DNA of 64,000 nucleotides. Source: Cytidiella melzeri (taxonomy: Eukaryota; Basidiomycota; Agaricomycetes; Polyporales; Irpicaceae). A program made the translations under genes and the position numbers. The notes beneath the pieces are model-generated. The model was not told the DNA's origin. It did not search any database and saw nothing but the letters and a program-made list of their open reading frames with translations. Positions 31,172 to 41,574 of this stretch are shown in pieces. How positions within the stretch are numbered: the first letter of the stretch is position 1; each line of letters begins with the position of its first letter. The stretch spans positions 1-64,000 of the forward strand of contig JABYQR010000209.1 in the NCBI GenBank assembly GCA_022592445.1, written 5' to 3'.

Positions 31172-31928
31172 TGTCATGGATGGCCTGACTAGCCCTTAAT
31201 TTTCGCAATTTACCTCTTGTTTTTATCTATAAAACTCCGGGCTGCAGCTCAGTTGCAACCTTCTCTGCATAAACTCCCTTTTCACGTCTATTAAGCGCCC
31301 GTATCACGTGGCTTAGACGCTCCACACGGTCACATTACTTGCTACTACGTCACACTGGCATGTGACTTAGCTTAAGTAAGCCCACATGGCTACAGACACA
31401 TGGGTCAGCCCATAGCTAGAGTTTGATGTCATAAATGACGTCCACATGGACTCCTTTTGTTCTTTCCTTATTGTTCTCTTTATGGAAGGATGTTCTCACA
31501 GGTGTGGGAATGGAATACAATAGTTGGTCTCCTTTTAGATAGATTCTTTCACGGGTAGAGTTCTTGGCAAGGTCTAGACAATAGCTATTGTTCTCCTTTA
31601 GGTAGTTCTTTTGTTCTTCATTCACACGGCTTCTTGCAAAGCCTGCCCTCAACATGGTCTGTGCGCAGGTCCCTGAAGTCTATATATATTGCTGCATGTA
31701 CGCTCCTAGCCCCCATCTCGACCTCTTGGTCTTTACTGGGCTAGGTAAGCAAATCCCCTCTGTACTACATAGCTGGTAGTCAGAATACTAACTTGGTCTT
31801 TACTGGGCTAGTAACTTGAACAAAGTCTGATAGCTGGTGAAAGCATTGTGCTCTACGCCTGCCACCACCTCCTTGTCGTTTTCCACTTCGTGTCCCTGTT
31901 TGTCACGTCGAGCCCCGTCTCCGTGTCA
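31172..31928 (+). repeat. solo LTR, family A (757 bp)
   Basis: It starts TGTCATGG, ends CGTGTCA, and is flanked by a perfect target duplication CAGAC (31167-31171, 31929-31933). It has the same length as 699-1455. A TATA box at 31679-31688 indicates plus orientation. Confidence 0.93.
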
Positions 31929-31942
31929 CAGACTCCACTATC

Positions 31943-32702
31943 TGACATGGATTGTCCAACAGAGACCGGATTTTTCCATCACAGTCACCAGTTTACAGTA
32001 TCAGGCGCCTATCTAGAGCGCTTATCTTGCGGCTAGGAGTGTTACTAGACCTAACCTTAACCCGGGTCACATGACATCCTGCCTTATTCATCAATAGTCC
32101 AGATCCAAACCCTAGACCCAATCCGGAGCAGTTTCAGATCAACCTAGGCTACTGTTCTATTATCATTCTTCCATTGTTAGGGATTCCCCCAGTCCCTATT
32201 GTCCTATTGTATCCTGTCTATTGTCTTCTGCCTATTGTTAGGGATTCCCCATGGATTCCCCCAGTTTCTGTTGTCCTATTGTTCCTCTTCTATTGTTCTA
32301 TTGTTCTCAAGTCTATTGTTCTATTGTCTTACGTACCCTGGTGCCTGATTGTTACACTGGTCCATTATTGTTCTATTGTTACTCCAGCTCCGCAGTTACT
32401 CTGTACCCTAGTGTGGGAACTTGTGCACAGGCCATCCAGACACAGTATATATAGTAGACCTTACTCTCCCTAGCTCTGCATCTTGACCTCTCTGTCGTTT
32501 GCACTGCTAGGTGAGTTACTGCATGTAGCACCTTCTTAACTCTGTCAGTTGCACTGCTAGTATCCGGCCTCTGTGCCTGCTTGCCTGCTTATCATTGACT
32601 TTGACCTTGTTGTTGTTGTTGGAGATCCCTTTCCACTTCCACCCCACATCCACTTCACCCTTGTTTAGGGTTTATCAGTCTAGCAGCAGTTGCTCCGTGA
32701 CA
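31943..32702 (+). repeat. solo LTR, family B-type (760 bp)
   Basis: It starts TGACATGG, ends CCGTGACA, and is flanked by a perfect target duplication CTATC (31938-31942, 32703-32707). It is related to but distinct from the neighbouring family A LTR. A TATA box lies at 32445-32453. Between 32160 and 32330 a CTATTGTTCT-type microsatellite-like repeat is dense. Confidence 0.92.
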
Positions 32703-33688
32703 CTATCACCTGTGGGGCGGCACACTCTCATCTTGCTGGCATAATGCCAACCCCTGCTCTGATCAGCTCTAGGAGCGTCAGGTGAGAGGATGATTCAAAT
32801 TGTGTGTATAAAATGCAAAGCCTAGACACAACTATGGTCCGGCTACCTCTATGTCTAGAGGAATTGTGAGGGAGCCCACGCGCAGGCACAAGACATGGAA
32901 GAAAGGGGAAGAAACCTCCAGCATGTCCAGAGACGTGAGGGAGTAGGGCAGTCTTATCCAAATGTAACAGTTAAGGTTACACTCACCAGATAAATGTTAA
33001 ACTTGAGGGGGAGATAGTGAGATAGAGAGTAGAGTGTTGGTGAGCGTGAGTACTGGGGAGTACGAAGTAGTCCTTGATCAACAGAGAGGATAAGACCGAG
33101 GTAATATGCCCTCAGGAGTGCCTCTATATATACATGAAGGGGAGGACCCCAGGTACTACCCTAAGACCCCTAATACCTACATGAGTAAGCGAAGTAATCT
33201 ACCTTACTAAGCATGCCCTATGCCCTAGTGGTGCCACTTCAATAATCAACCAATAGCAATTGTCCCCATGACCTGACCCCATGACCCAGCTCCAAGGCTA
33301 GACTTGTTCTAGCTTGTTCTAAGACAAGGCTAGATTTTTCCAGAAGGTTCTAAGAACTATGACATCATCTAATGGAATGTTCTATACTATGACATCATAG
33401 TTCCAGCATGTTCCACAAGATTCCAGAGAGTTCTATCATGTGATACACAGATAAGGAAAGGAGCACATCAGTGCATCAGAGACAGGAGGCGCATCAGCGC
33501 ATCAATTGATAGGCACTGAGAATAAGCGCCGGAATAAGCACCTGATAAGCGCTGGATAAGCACCTAAATAGACGCTGGATAAGTGCTGGATAAGTGCTTG
33601 ACAAGCGCTTAAATATTCCCAATAATACCGTTGCCTGGTAAGGCAAGTCTTGTAGAAACATTGAAAATCTGTGACAGTGATAAAGAGT

Positions 33689-33931
33689 TTAGGAGAAGTT
33701 TTTGTTCTTGAGTTGGCTCTGGAAGAGAAGGGAGTGTCCTCTTCCTGGCCATAAACCCCGTTTGGCAAAATCAATCTCATGAGATACATGTCGATTGGCA
33801 GAGTTGGCAGGGGAAGTGGGGTAGTAGGATCCTGTCAATGCACTGCCATATGGAATGGCAAACACAGTGGTGGTGTAGAGTGCGCTGGTAGCAATGGCGG
33901 CAAACAGAATGAGAGAGGTTGAGAACTGCAT
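33689..33931 (-). CDS. small secreted protein, hypothetical
   Basis: This 80-residue ORF has a clear signal peptide: MQF, a hydrophobic core (LILFAAIATSALY) and a small-residue cleavage region (TTVFA/IP). The mature part of about 54 residues has no Cys and no domain I recognise; it includes a dibasic-type site (AKRG). The ATG lies in a good context after a Pro/Thr-coding C-rich leader. The stop is 12 bp from the gypsy A LTR junction, so the element sits in the 3' untranslated region. The leader has two short introns upstream, and its first exon and TATA box lie beyond copia C at 46849-46925. Expression is therefore probably abolished or altered. Confidence 0.6.
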   Translation of the reverse strand: MQFSTSLILFAAIATSALYTTTVFAIPYGSALTGSYYPTSPANSANRHVSHEIDFAKRGLWPGRGHSLLFQSQLKNKNFS

Positions 33932-34252
33932 GATGGTGTTGGATGTTGCAAATGTGGAAAGGGGTTGAATAAATGGTAAGACAACTAGCTGTGATTACAA
34001 TGTCAGTTCAGTGACACAAGGCACATGCAATGCATACAACAATAACAATGTACTTACCAACCAGTGCTGATGCAATGAAAAGACTTGGAGCAACAGAGGT
34101 ACACTGAGGTATGAGGATGACGGTGTTTTGGAAATGGTTTTGGTAGGGCAGTACTAATGTCTAGCTGTGATAACATTTCTATACAGTGTCAGTGACCGAA
34201 GGCAATTGCAACGCAATCTCTGATTTACTTACCGACCAGCGCTGCAGCGATG
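33932..34252 (-). other. split leader with two duplicated introns
   Basis: Two intron-like segments, 33989-34057 and 34165-34232 (minus strand), each start GTAAGT, end CACAG before CTAG, and are 68-69 nt long. Each follows an exon ending CACTGGTTG or CGCTGGTCG. They are tandem copies of about 175 bp, presumably leader introns of the small secreted-protein gene. Copia C entered the first exon; its target duplication is 34248-34252. Confidence 0.5.
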
Positions 34253-34749
34253 TGTCAAAGCGAGATTGTATCGCTGATTATCGGACATCAGATCTATGGA
34301 CAATGTAGATCAGATAGTACATAGCATGTGATTCCACCATCCTTATGGTCACACACGATGCGATACTTGCACCATATGGCATCGTGTTCCAGTAGTTTCC
34401 ATGACTGAATAGCAGAAGTACCATGAGGCTTCTGCATGACTCATATTTCATATACCAAATGTATTTACTATTGAGCTTACTAAAGGCTCAGTCTGCACCA
34501 TTCAGTTATGTAGGATGCTCAGTCATCGCTTACATTCTCTATTCAGTAGTATTGCAAGCAGGACTGTGCATTACCAATCATTACTCATAGGATTACCAAT
34601 CCTTACTCATATGACATTACTGTAGCATTAGTAATCTAGTTACAGACATGTATATATACCGCTCCTAGAGAGCAGAGAAATAATAAGACACTTACTCCCA
34701 GAGTTAGTTGACTCTCCTAGTCATCCCCTACACTTGTAACTTTCAAACA
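34253..34749 (+). repeat. copia C 5' LTR (497 bp)
   Basis: It starts TGTCAAAGCG and ends TTTCAAACA. The TATA box GTATATATACC is at 34650-34659. The partner at 46352-46848 appears identical. Confidence 0.95.
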
Positions 34750-34764
34750 GGTTATGAGCCCCGG
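34750..34764 (+). promoter_or_regulatory. copia C primer-binding site (half tRNA-iMet)
   Basis: GGTTATGAGCCCCGG directly follows the LTR and is complementary to the anticodon arm of initiator tRNA-Met. Copia B has the same 15 bases. Confidence 0.82.
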
Positions 34765-35551
34765 CTTCTAACTCTTCTTACCACTCCTCTACTCTGAGAC
34801 CATCCTCAAGCTCGACACTACACAACTGTTACTTCGTGAGTAACATTTCTTTCTACACATTGTAGGCCACTTTGTAGTAGAAGACCCAGTTGTAGTAGAC
34901 TAAGCCTCGCCTCTCCTCGCCCATTTTTCCCATAACTATTTTCTACAGAATTGCCCCTGCTTTCTTACCCCTGGAACACACGCACAGTCACATCCAATCG
35001 GTAGCCTACACCTCATAAGTGTTCTTGGCTTGTGATTCACTATCAGAATCACGCACCTACTCGGACAAAGCCCAATAAGGTGGCGTCCAGAGGTGATCGA
35101 AAGGGTCTTTTGTCTTAGACAATTGGGAGGCTGTGAAAAGTCGTGAAAGGAGGGAAAGTAGGCGTTACCTTGAGCTCGTGACTCAGGGGACTAAAAGGGA
35201 GCTGTGTACGATGCACAGTTAACACCCTTGGCATTCCCAATTTGTCGGTTTTTGTAGAATTTAGTAGGGGCTTATGTCGATCTTTGTAACTTTTGGTTTC
35301 ACGGAGATTTTGTCTCCTGCACATTTGCATATTAGTTACGCATGCTCTATTTGTTTCACCATTGCTTATCGTTCGGTTGAAGTCGAATTTGGGGATAATT
35401 TTCGTGAAGAATCTCTTGTGCAAGAGTTTTTCTCACAGTTTATTCCCTTCACAGAAATTCCTCGCACACTTCCGAGAATTATCTTAAGGATCGACACCAA
35501 TAACCGACAAGCACTTCGACCCGCATTCCGTTTCACCCACGAATTTTAAAC
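34765..35551 (+). other. copia C untranslated leader
   Basis: This 790-bp leader has no supported ORF. A CAAAGCCCAATAAGGTGGCG stretch and pyrimidine tracts are seen. It may hold packaging signals. Confidence 0.5.
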
Positions 35552-36916
35552 ATGCCCGCCCGCCGTACCAATGCTATCTTCGAAAGGGCTGAACAGCGTT
35601 CCAGGAACTGGGAACAGTTTTTGGAAAGACGTACTGAGCGAGTTCGCCTGGCCGGAGGTAACACTCTGCAAATTCGACAAATCGAACCAAACCAGCTAAG
35701 GTTTGATTACGATCGTGTAGAATTTACAACGGACCATCACCATCATACATTCTTTCTCCGTACCATCCCGAACCATCAATGGAATACCAAGGCTAGAGAA
35801 GCTCGCCGCGCCAATTGAGAGGGGGGAAATTTGCAAAGCACACGGTCTAACAATCGTCGCGCCCCTCCTGCCACCTTCGACCGCGAATCCCTTCGCCCAC
35901 GTCCACGTCCACAGGAAGCGGTGAACCAAATAGTCAACAACATCCGCACCTCCGTTCACGCAGACATGCGTCAAAGGGGGGACAATACTCCTCGACTCGC
36001 CGAGCTCTACAACGAGCAGCAACGCCGCCGTAACACTACTCAACCCCAAAGGCAGCCGACTGCACCTCGTGGACGAGGTTTCTGCACAAATCACCGCGGA
36101 CAAGTCCAATTTGAACTGGAGCAAGCCCATGCCGCCCGTCGCAGCGAACGGAGCCGGTCTCCACTTCCTCGTCAACCACCTCGCCCACACACTCCAGCCG
36201 TACCCGTTAACGTCGAACAGGATGTCCCTATGGTTCTGCAGTCACCAGTCACCTCGAGCACCACCACCGTCAACGAGCCCGTCGAAACCATTGAGGAGTT
36301 CTTTGGGGAAGAGCGCCCTGTCGCTCCAACCACTGAGCTTCATGATGCGAGCTCATATTGCTTCGAGTGGGACGAATTGACCGGGACTGCGTTGCAAAAC
36401 GCACAGGACATCGCTGACAAGATCTGGGATGGCAAGTTCACCAATGCCGAGCCACACATCATGGATGCCATGTCTTTCATCACGGACAATGGTGTGGTGC
36501 TCAAGTCGAACATCGAAGGAGGAGGTTGTTGCCTGTTCTTTGCGCTTGAAGAGGACCAAATCGAGTCGTACAAATTTATTGCAGCATCAGCTCGAGTTGC
36601 AATAATGATGCAACACGGTTTTGTCTGGTATCGCACAGATGGGGAACGGGAACCATTCCAGCTCCGACACGACGACTTCCACACTGCTATGCAGGTTGTC
36701 CAAGGCAACGACAAGTTCAGCGAGCAAAAGCTCGTTCAAATCATCGCCTGGCGCCTCAAGCAGAACGATGACTGGACCACAATGTCCGAAGAGGTCAAGG
36801 ATCAAATTCGAGACTGGTCACAGCCAGCTGAGGAAGGACAGATCGTCGAGCAGCCGACTGAGGAGAATGAGCTTCTCCAGATGTTGGACGGGATGGTAGC
36901 TAGAAATAGCAAGTAA
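35552..36916 (+). pseudogene. copia C accessory ORF-a, OTU-like motif, one in-frame TGA
   Basis: One frame runs 455 codons with a single TGA at 35816-35818. The first 88 residues are basic and start MPARRTNAIFERAEQ. After the stop comes an Arg/Pro-rich, probably disordered segment (to about 36200), an acidic stretch (EEFFGEERP), then a folded-looking domain. Within it GGGCCLFFALEEDQ (about 36515-36556) resembles the catalytic Cys motif of OTU-family cysteine proteases (DG-x-C-L-F-R-A), followed by a helix with a conserved-type Arg and a W/H-containing region. I see no certain catalytic His. Position between leader and gag is unusual for copia. It could also be a captured host gene or a novel Gag-like protein. 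Confidence 0.4.
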
Positions 36917-37207
36917 ACGGGCGACTGAAACTTGAGCAATACCGCACATGTAACATATAAAATATTGCGATGTGTATTTGTACATTTGTACACGGTCACT
37001 TTCAACAAGTTTCTGTAGTTGTACTTGTAGTACTTTTGTACCACCTTTCCTTCATCTCTGCCGTCTTGTCGAATCGTTAGTAACGCGTCTTATGTTTCCT
37101 GTAGATAAACTTGTAAAAATCTGGCACCGCGTTGTAAACAACGAGATCACTTCTTTGATACCATAAACAAGTGCGATACATCTTTCGTATTCTCTGAAAG
37201 ATATCTC
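36917..37207 (+). other. spacer between accessory ORFs
   Basis: This is 290 bp of AT-richer DNA with TGTACATTTGTACA-type palindromes and no ORF. It could be an intron: the next ORF has no ATG of its own. Confidence 0.35.
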
Positions 37208-37720
37208 TTGTCTTGTGTCACTCAACCTTGTCCATATTGTCTATTTGGACAAGACAGAGCTGATTACTTTGAAGACACCGATCTAGTTGCTGTATGCTCT
37301 GAAGGACAATACATTGCTCCTAACAACGAACAGCTTGGTGAAATCAATCCAGAGAATATTGGAGAAGAACCGCATCTTGATTGGGATCTTATTGTTAGCA
37401 ACAATTCAACTCCATCCTCACCATCTCCGGAACCTCACACCAGAGAAGAAGAATCTATATCCGCGATCACAGCAGTTGCAGTTTCATCAGCGTCTACGTT
37501 AATCGAATCTCCGCCACGTCAATCAAAGGTAGACATACCAGATACGATTGAATCTGCATCAGAATCTGATTCTGAAGTAGAACATCTTCTAGACGAAGAT
37601 AGTGACGTAGAGGACAACGCTCTTGAACCGCTTCTACCAGAAATACCCCTGTTGGTCAACGAATACTATAGTAGATTTCACGGAAAGGAGTTTGATATTG
37701 TATACTTCTTCTTACCATGA
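37208..37720 (+). CDS. copia C accessory ORF-b, acidic, no ATG, overlaps gag start
   Basis: An open frame of about 170 codons without any ATG begins with a Cys pair (CPYCLFGQD) and becomes strongly acidic and Ser-rich (ASESDSEVEHLLDEDSDVED). It ends in YYSRFHGKEFDIVYFFLP. Its TGA overlaps the gag ATG as ATGA (37717-37720), an arrangement that can couple termination to reinitiation. Lacking a start, it may be spliced from an upstream exon or be the end of a broken ORF. No recognised domain. Confidence 0.4.
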   Translation: MSCVTQPCPYCLFGQDRADYFEDTDLVAVCSEGQYIAPNNEQLGEINPENIGEEPHLDWDLIVSNNSTPSSPSPEPHTREEESISAITAVAVSSASTLIESPPRQSKVDIPDTIESASESDSEVEHLLDEDSDVEDNALEPLLPEIPLLVNEYYSRFHGKEFDIVYFFLP

Positions 37721-38585
37721 GTTCCGACGAAATCCAGAAGCTAGCTAAGGATGACAAACCAGTTCTTAAAGGCAATAACTATCAAGAATGGAGGATGGCT
37801 ATGCAGGCCACTCTGATGTTCATTGATGGTTGGGACATTGTCACCGGAGCTAGCACGGAACCAGGCTCTCCTGCTGATGCAGCAGTGATTGCTAAATGGA
37901 AGACGTTGAATATACAAGCGGCTGGATACCTCTTGTCAAAGATTTCTTTCGATATTATCAAGTCCAAACTTGACGACGATAAGATCACTGATGCAAAGTA
38001 CATCTGGGACACCATGAAGAAAGAGTACAAAAGTCCAACGTACTCGAGAGCATGGTTGTGTTCAAGAAATTGAACAACCTGGTCTTTGATGAAAATCAAG
38101 AAATACGTCCTCAGATCGAAAAGTACCAGACCATGATCAAAGATGTCGCTACTGCTGGTCTCACTCTTGACGACAAAATGAAGGCTTTCCTGTTGCTGGG
38201 AAAACTTCCTCCTTCATATGATCTTGCTTTATCCGCATACATCAGCACTATCGATGACCTGAAGAACTTGACCTTGAGTAACATCATTCCTAAGATTGAA
38301 GCCGAGGAAACTAGGCATCTTTCTAACGAAGTAGGCACCTCTGCTTCAAGGATAACTCACGTCAAGCGATTCAATAAAGGTTCAAAGAGATGTGACAGAT
38401 GTGGCAAGACCAATCACTCTACCGAGGAGCACTGGGACACTAAATCGTCCAATAACAATACTCGGAAGAACAAGTTGTCTGGAGCGCAGAACAATCAGCA
38501 GCAGAACAAAAGAAACAGGACAACAAGAATGGGAAAAAGGATCAGAAGGGAAAAGGAAAAGCACGAGTTCAAAGTGTTAACGTAG
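37717..38585 (+). pseudogene. copia C Gag with a one-base frameshift
   Basis: This is a typical copia Gag: KGNNYQEWRMAMQATLMFIDGWDIV at the start, then a helical core (GLTLDDKMKAFLLLGKLPPSY). Near 38050 one base is missing (the frame changes between YSRA and MVVFKKLNN). The C-terminal zinc knuckle is CDRCGKTNHSTEEH, spacing C-x2-C-x4-H-x4-H, with His replacing the last Cys. A Gln/Asn/Lys-rich tail follows. The frameshift would prevent full-length Gag unless it is an assembly error. Confidence 0.85.
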
Positions 38586-38988
38586 AAACTATGCCTGTAT
38601 TCGAGACTGAGTCTTTCAAATGATCACTGGTTCACTCTATTCCTCGCATGAGCATGATACTGTCCAATGGCTTATTGACAGTGGCGCGAGTAGCCATATC
38701 ACTAACCAATATTCTGACTTTGTACAATATTCCGCTGCAGTGAAACCCGGATTCTGTTCGGTTGCAGGAAGGAAAATGTCACTTCAGATATTGGGAAGGG
38801 GGACTGTGATTATTGACACAACGCTCAAAAATGGTGTAGTAAGCCGTGCCACCCTTCAGAACGTTCTTTATATCCCAGACGCAGTTACTCGATTCTTTGC
38901 ACCTTGTAAGGCTTTGGCCAATGGCTATACAAGTCAAATCACAGCGAAAGGCTGGACTATACAACACAAGGGCAAAGGTTTCCTGTAG
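38586..38988 (+). pseudogene. copia C protease
   Basis: The copia aspartic protease reads WLIDSGASSHITNQYSDF (about 38675-38725), with the conserved LQNVLYIPDAVTRFFA stretch after it. It is in a different frame from Gag and from integrase, so at least two more frame changes separate the polyprotein parts. Confidence 0.87.
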
Positions 38989-39997
38989 GTAACTGTGACG
39001 ACGCAGGCATGTACCACATAAATGCGCGCATAGTAAACCAACAAGAGACAGTAGCAGCCATAAAGACCTCTGATAATTATCTGTTGTGGCATAATAGGCT
39101 AGGACATCCGTGGAAGCGCATTGTTGAGAATCTTCACAAAGGGACTAAGGGATTACCTGAGCGTATCTCTGTTCCGTCCTCAACTGCTCCATGCCACGGA
39201 TGTGAACTAGGTCGAGGAAAGCAACTTCCAAAACCACCCTCTTTATCACGGGCCAAGGAGCCACTAGAACTGGTTCACTCGGACTTAGTTGAATTTCCTT
39301 CGCTTTCGATTGATGGTTATAAGTACGCCATGACTCTCTTAGACAATGCTACTGGTATGGGGGAACAATGTTACCTCAAGCATAAAAACCAAGCATTATC
39401 CGAGTTTAAGAGATGGATAACATGGGCGGAAAACCAGACTGGTCGAAAGATGAAGAAGTTTCACAGTGATAGGGGTACAGAGTTCTTGAATGATGAGTTC
39501 ACTAAATACCTACATCAGTACGGTATAGAACGTCAGACATCCACGCCTTATTCACATCAGCAGAATGGTAGAGCGGAACGATGGCAGCAGACAATTGTTT
39601 ATAAAGCAGAAGCCATGCGTTACCACGCTGGTCTTTCTAACGGCTTTTGGAAGTTGTCATGCGAGGCTGCCGTATACGTTTATAACCGCCTACCAAGTCA
39701 GCGTCTTAATTGGCACACACCTATTGAGAAATTTTGGGTGAAAAACCTGATATTTCTCGCCTTCGTGTATTTGGATGTCGCGCATACGTCTTTATACACA
39801 AGGAACGTTGTCAGAACAAGCTGTCTGCCAAGGCAGCTCCTATGATATTCGTTGGATATGAACCTGGTCTTAAGGGTTACCGGTTCTGGGATAAACAACG
39901 GATAGTCTTAGCGACCGACGTAAATTTGACGAGAATACTTTCCCATATCGTACCGATCTTGATACTTCTCTTTCCAAACACCCCAATCCGACGATAA
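38989..39997 (+). pseudogene. copia C integrase
   Basis: The pre-integrase zinc site HNRLGHP...CHGCELGR is followed by the catalytic core. All three acidic positions are kept: HSDLVEF, HSDRGTEF and QNGRAER. A frame change near 39740 leads to the post-core domain (LRVFGCRAYVFIHKE, KAAPMIFVGYEPG..YRFWD), then the frame stops at 39997. The frames are otherwise clean, consistent with recent decay or indel errors. Confidence 0.88.
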
Positions 39998-41233
39998 TCC
40001 ACAACCTCTACATAATATTGATTTACCTTTTGTTGATGAGGACAATGATGCTGGTCACAATGAGCTTGATGATAGAGATGATAATCATCCAAGACAACAA
40101 GAACCACAGAATCCTCCTCAGCAGCCTGTACCTCAGCCGAGAGCACCCAGTCGTAATACCCGCGGCACACCAGTCAGTAGACCGCAGCAAGCACTGCCTC
40201 AGCCTTCACGTTCAAACGCACGTCAACCAGTACAGCAGCAACCACCGTCTCGACCAAAGAGATCAACTGCTGGAAAGAATCCTTCGCTTGGCTTTAATCC
40301 AGTCGACGAAGTGAAGCGTAATGAACAGGCAGTTGCACGCGATAAGGGTGTTGAAAAGCGACAAAAGGAGCAAACGGCTAAATGGAGAGAATCAACGAAG
40401 CCAGCAGTACCTGGACCAGTAAGACGTGCAGCGTCTAATCCAGTACCTGGATCTTCTAGATTACCTTCGACACCGGAGGAATTGAACATTGATCTCCCAT
40501 CTGATCTACCGAGTCAATCGGAGGGTCAATCTGAATCTCTAGAACATATATGGTCATCATATGTCACGGTGTTTGCACTGAACAAATTTCCTCAGACTTG
40601 GAAACAAGCAATGAAAAGTGACAATAGAGATTTATGGTACGCTGCTGCACGAGATGAAATTGCCTCTCAAATGAAGAATGGCACTTGGAAGCTTGTTAAA
40701 CGACCAGACCCTTCACGGAAAATAGTCAAATGCAAATGGGTCTTTGCAGTCAAATCTGACGGTCGTTACAAAGCACGTCTTGTAGCAAAAGGCTTCACGC
40801 AAGTTGAAGGAATCGATTATCAAGAAACCTTCTCACCAGTTGCACGTTTTGAGTCCATCCGCACACTACTGGCTATGGCTGCACTCGAGAATTGGGAAAT
40901 TGAGGCACTGGACGTAAAAACAGCATTCCTGTACGGCGAACTGGATGAGGAAATCTATATGGAACAACCAGAAGGTTCCGTAGAGAAGGGAAAAGAGAAC
41001 CATGTTTGTTTGCTTAAGAAAGCCATTTATGGACTTAAACAAGCTTCACGAACTTGGAATATCAAAATACACAATACGCTTGTAGCTTTAGGCTTTGAAC
41101 GTATTGAGTCCGATGCTGGTGTATACATATATCACCAACAAGGGGGGACGTTGATGCTTATCCTCTATGTTGATGATATATCTCCTATTGGCAACAATAA
41201 AGCTGGGATCAAAGCACTCAAAACAAATCTCAT
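39998..41233 (+). CDS. copia C reverse transcriptase, N-terminal part
   Basis: A Gln/Pro-rich linker (40018-40310, frame uncertain) leads into a continuous frame from 40311 with copia RT motifs. They are CKWVFAVKSDG, YKARLVAKGFTQVEG, an intact TAFLYGELDEEIYMEQPEG block, KAIYGLKQASRTWN and the catalytic YVDDI (about 41166-41180). The frame is cut at 41234 by the chromovirus LTR. Excising the insert with one copy of its duplication joins it in frame to RNase H at 45388. Confidence 0.9.
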
Positions 41234-41551
41234 TGGAAACCTGCAACGGCAGGTAACACTCAGAAACGGAGTTTTTACAATGTTTATTCTTCGAGCCAAG
41301 AGGGAGAAACTCAGTACAAGTATCGCGGTACGTAAAGAGTCGGGTAACATACCTTCGAGCCAAGAGGGAGAAACTAAAGAGGCTTGAAGGGAGAGTGCGG
41401 GTTTTATATGTATTGCGGCACTAAACGAGGGGGACCAATGGGAAACGTGGGAATGGGAAAAGAAGTACTAAGGCCGTGATCTATGAACGAGTGTACTATA
41501 AAGGAAGGTGGAATAGAAAGGAAAGCGCATGTCGTAACCTACGAGGTTACA
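41234..41551 (-). repeat. gypsy D 3' LTR (318 bp)
   Basis: The plus strand starts TGGAAACCTG and ends CGAGGTTACA. A minus-strand TATA box CATATAAAAC is at 41401-41410. A 22-bp direct repeat (CTTCGAGCCAAGAGGGAGAA type) occurs twice, about 65 bp apart. Confidence 0.94.
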
Positions 41552-41574
41552 CTCTCACCCATCCTGAAAAAATT

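Larger units (their letters stand above)
31161..33676 (-). repeat. gypsy A copy 2 5' LTR, split by two solo LTRs
   Basis: Removing the two nested LTRs and their duplications leaves about 990 bp that match the copy 1 LTR (4909-5878). The TATA box at 33123-33132 and the tandem 11-bp units near the outer end (33520-33615) are kept. There are more units here than in copy 1. The element's outer end at 33676 is followed by GTGAT, the expected target duplication. It lies 12 bp past the stop codon of the small secreted-protein gene. Confidence 0.85.

Noticed and set aside
32160..32330. CTATTGTTCT repeats as a CRISPR-like array
   Set aside because: Irregular microsatellite-like spacing within an LTR, with no constant repeat/spacer pattern, in a eukaryote.
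34253..34749. Tandem TATATATA in the LTR as a replication origin
   Set aside because: It is simply the LTR promoter TATA box, present in both LTRs.
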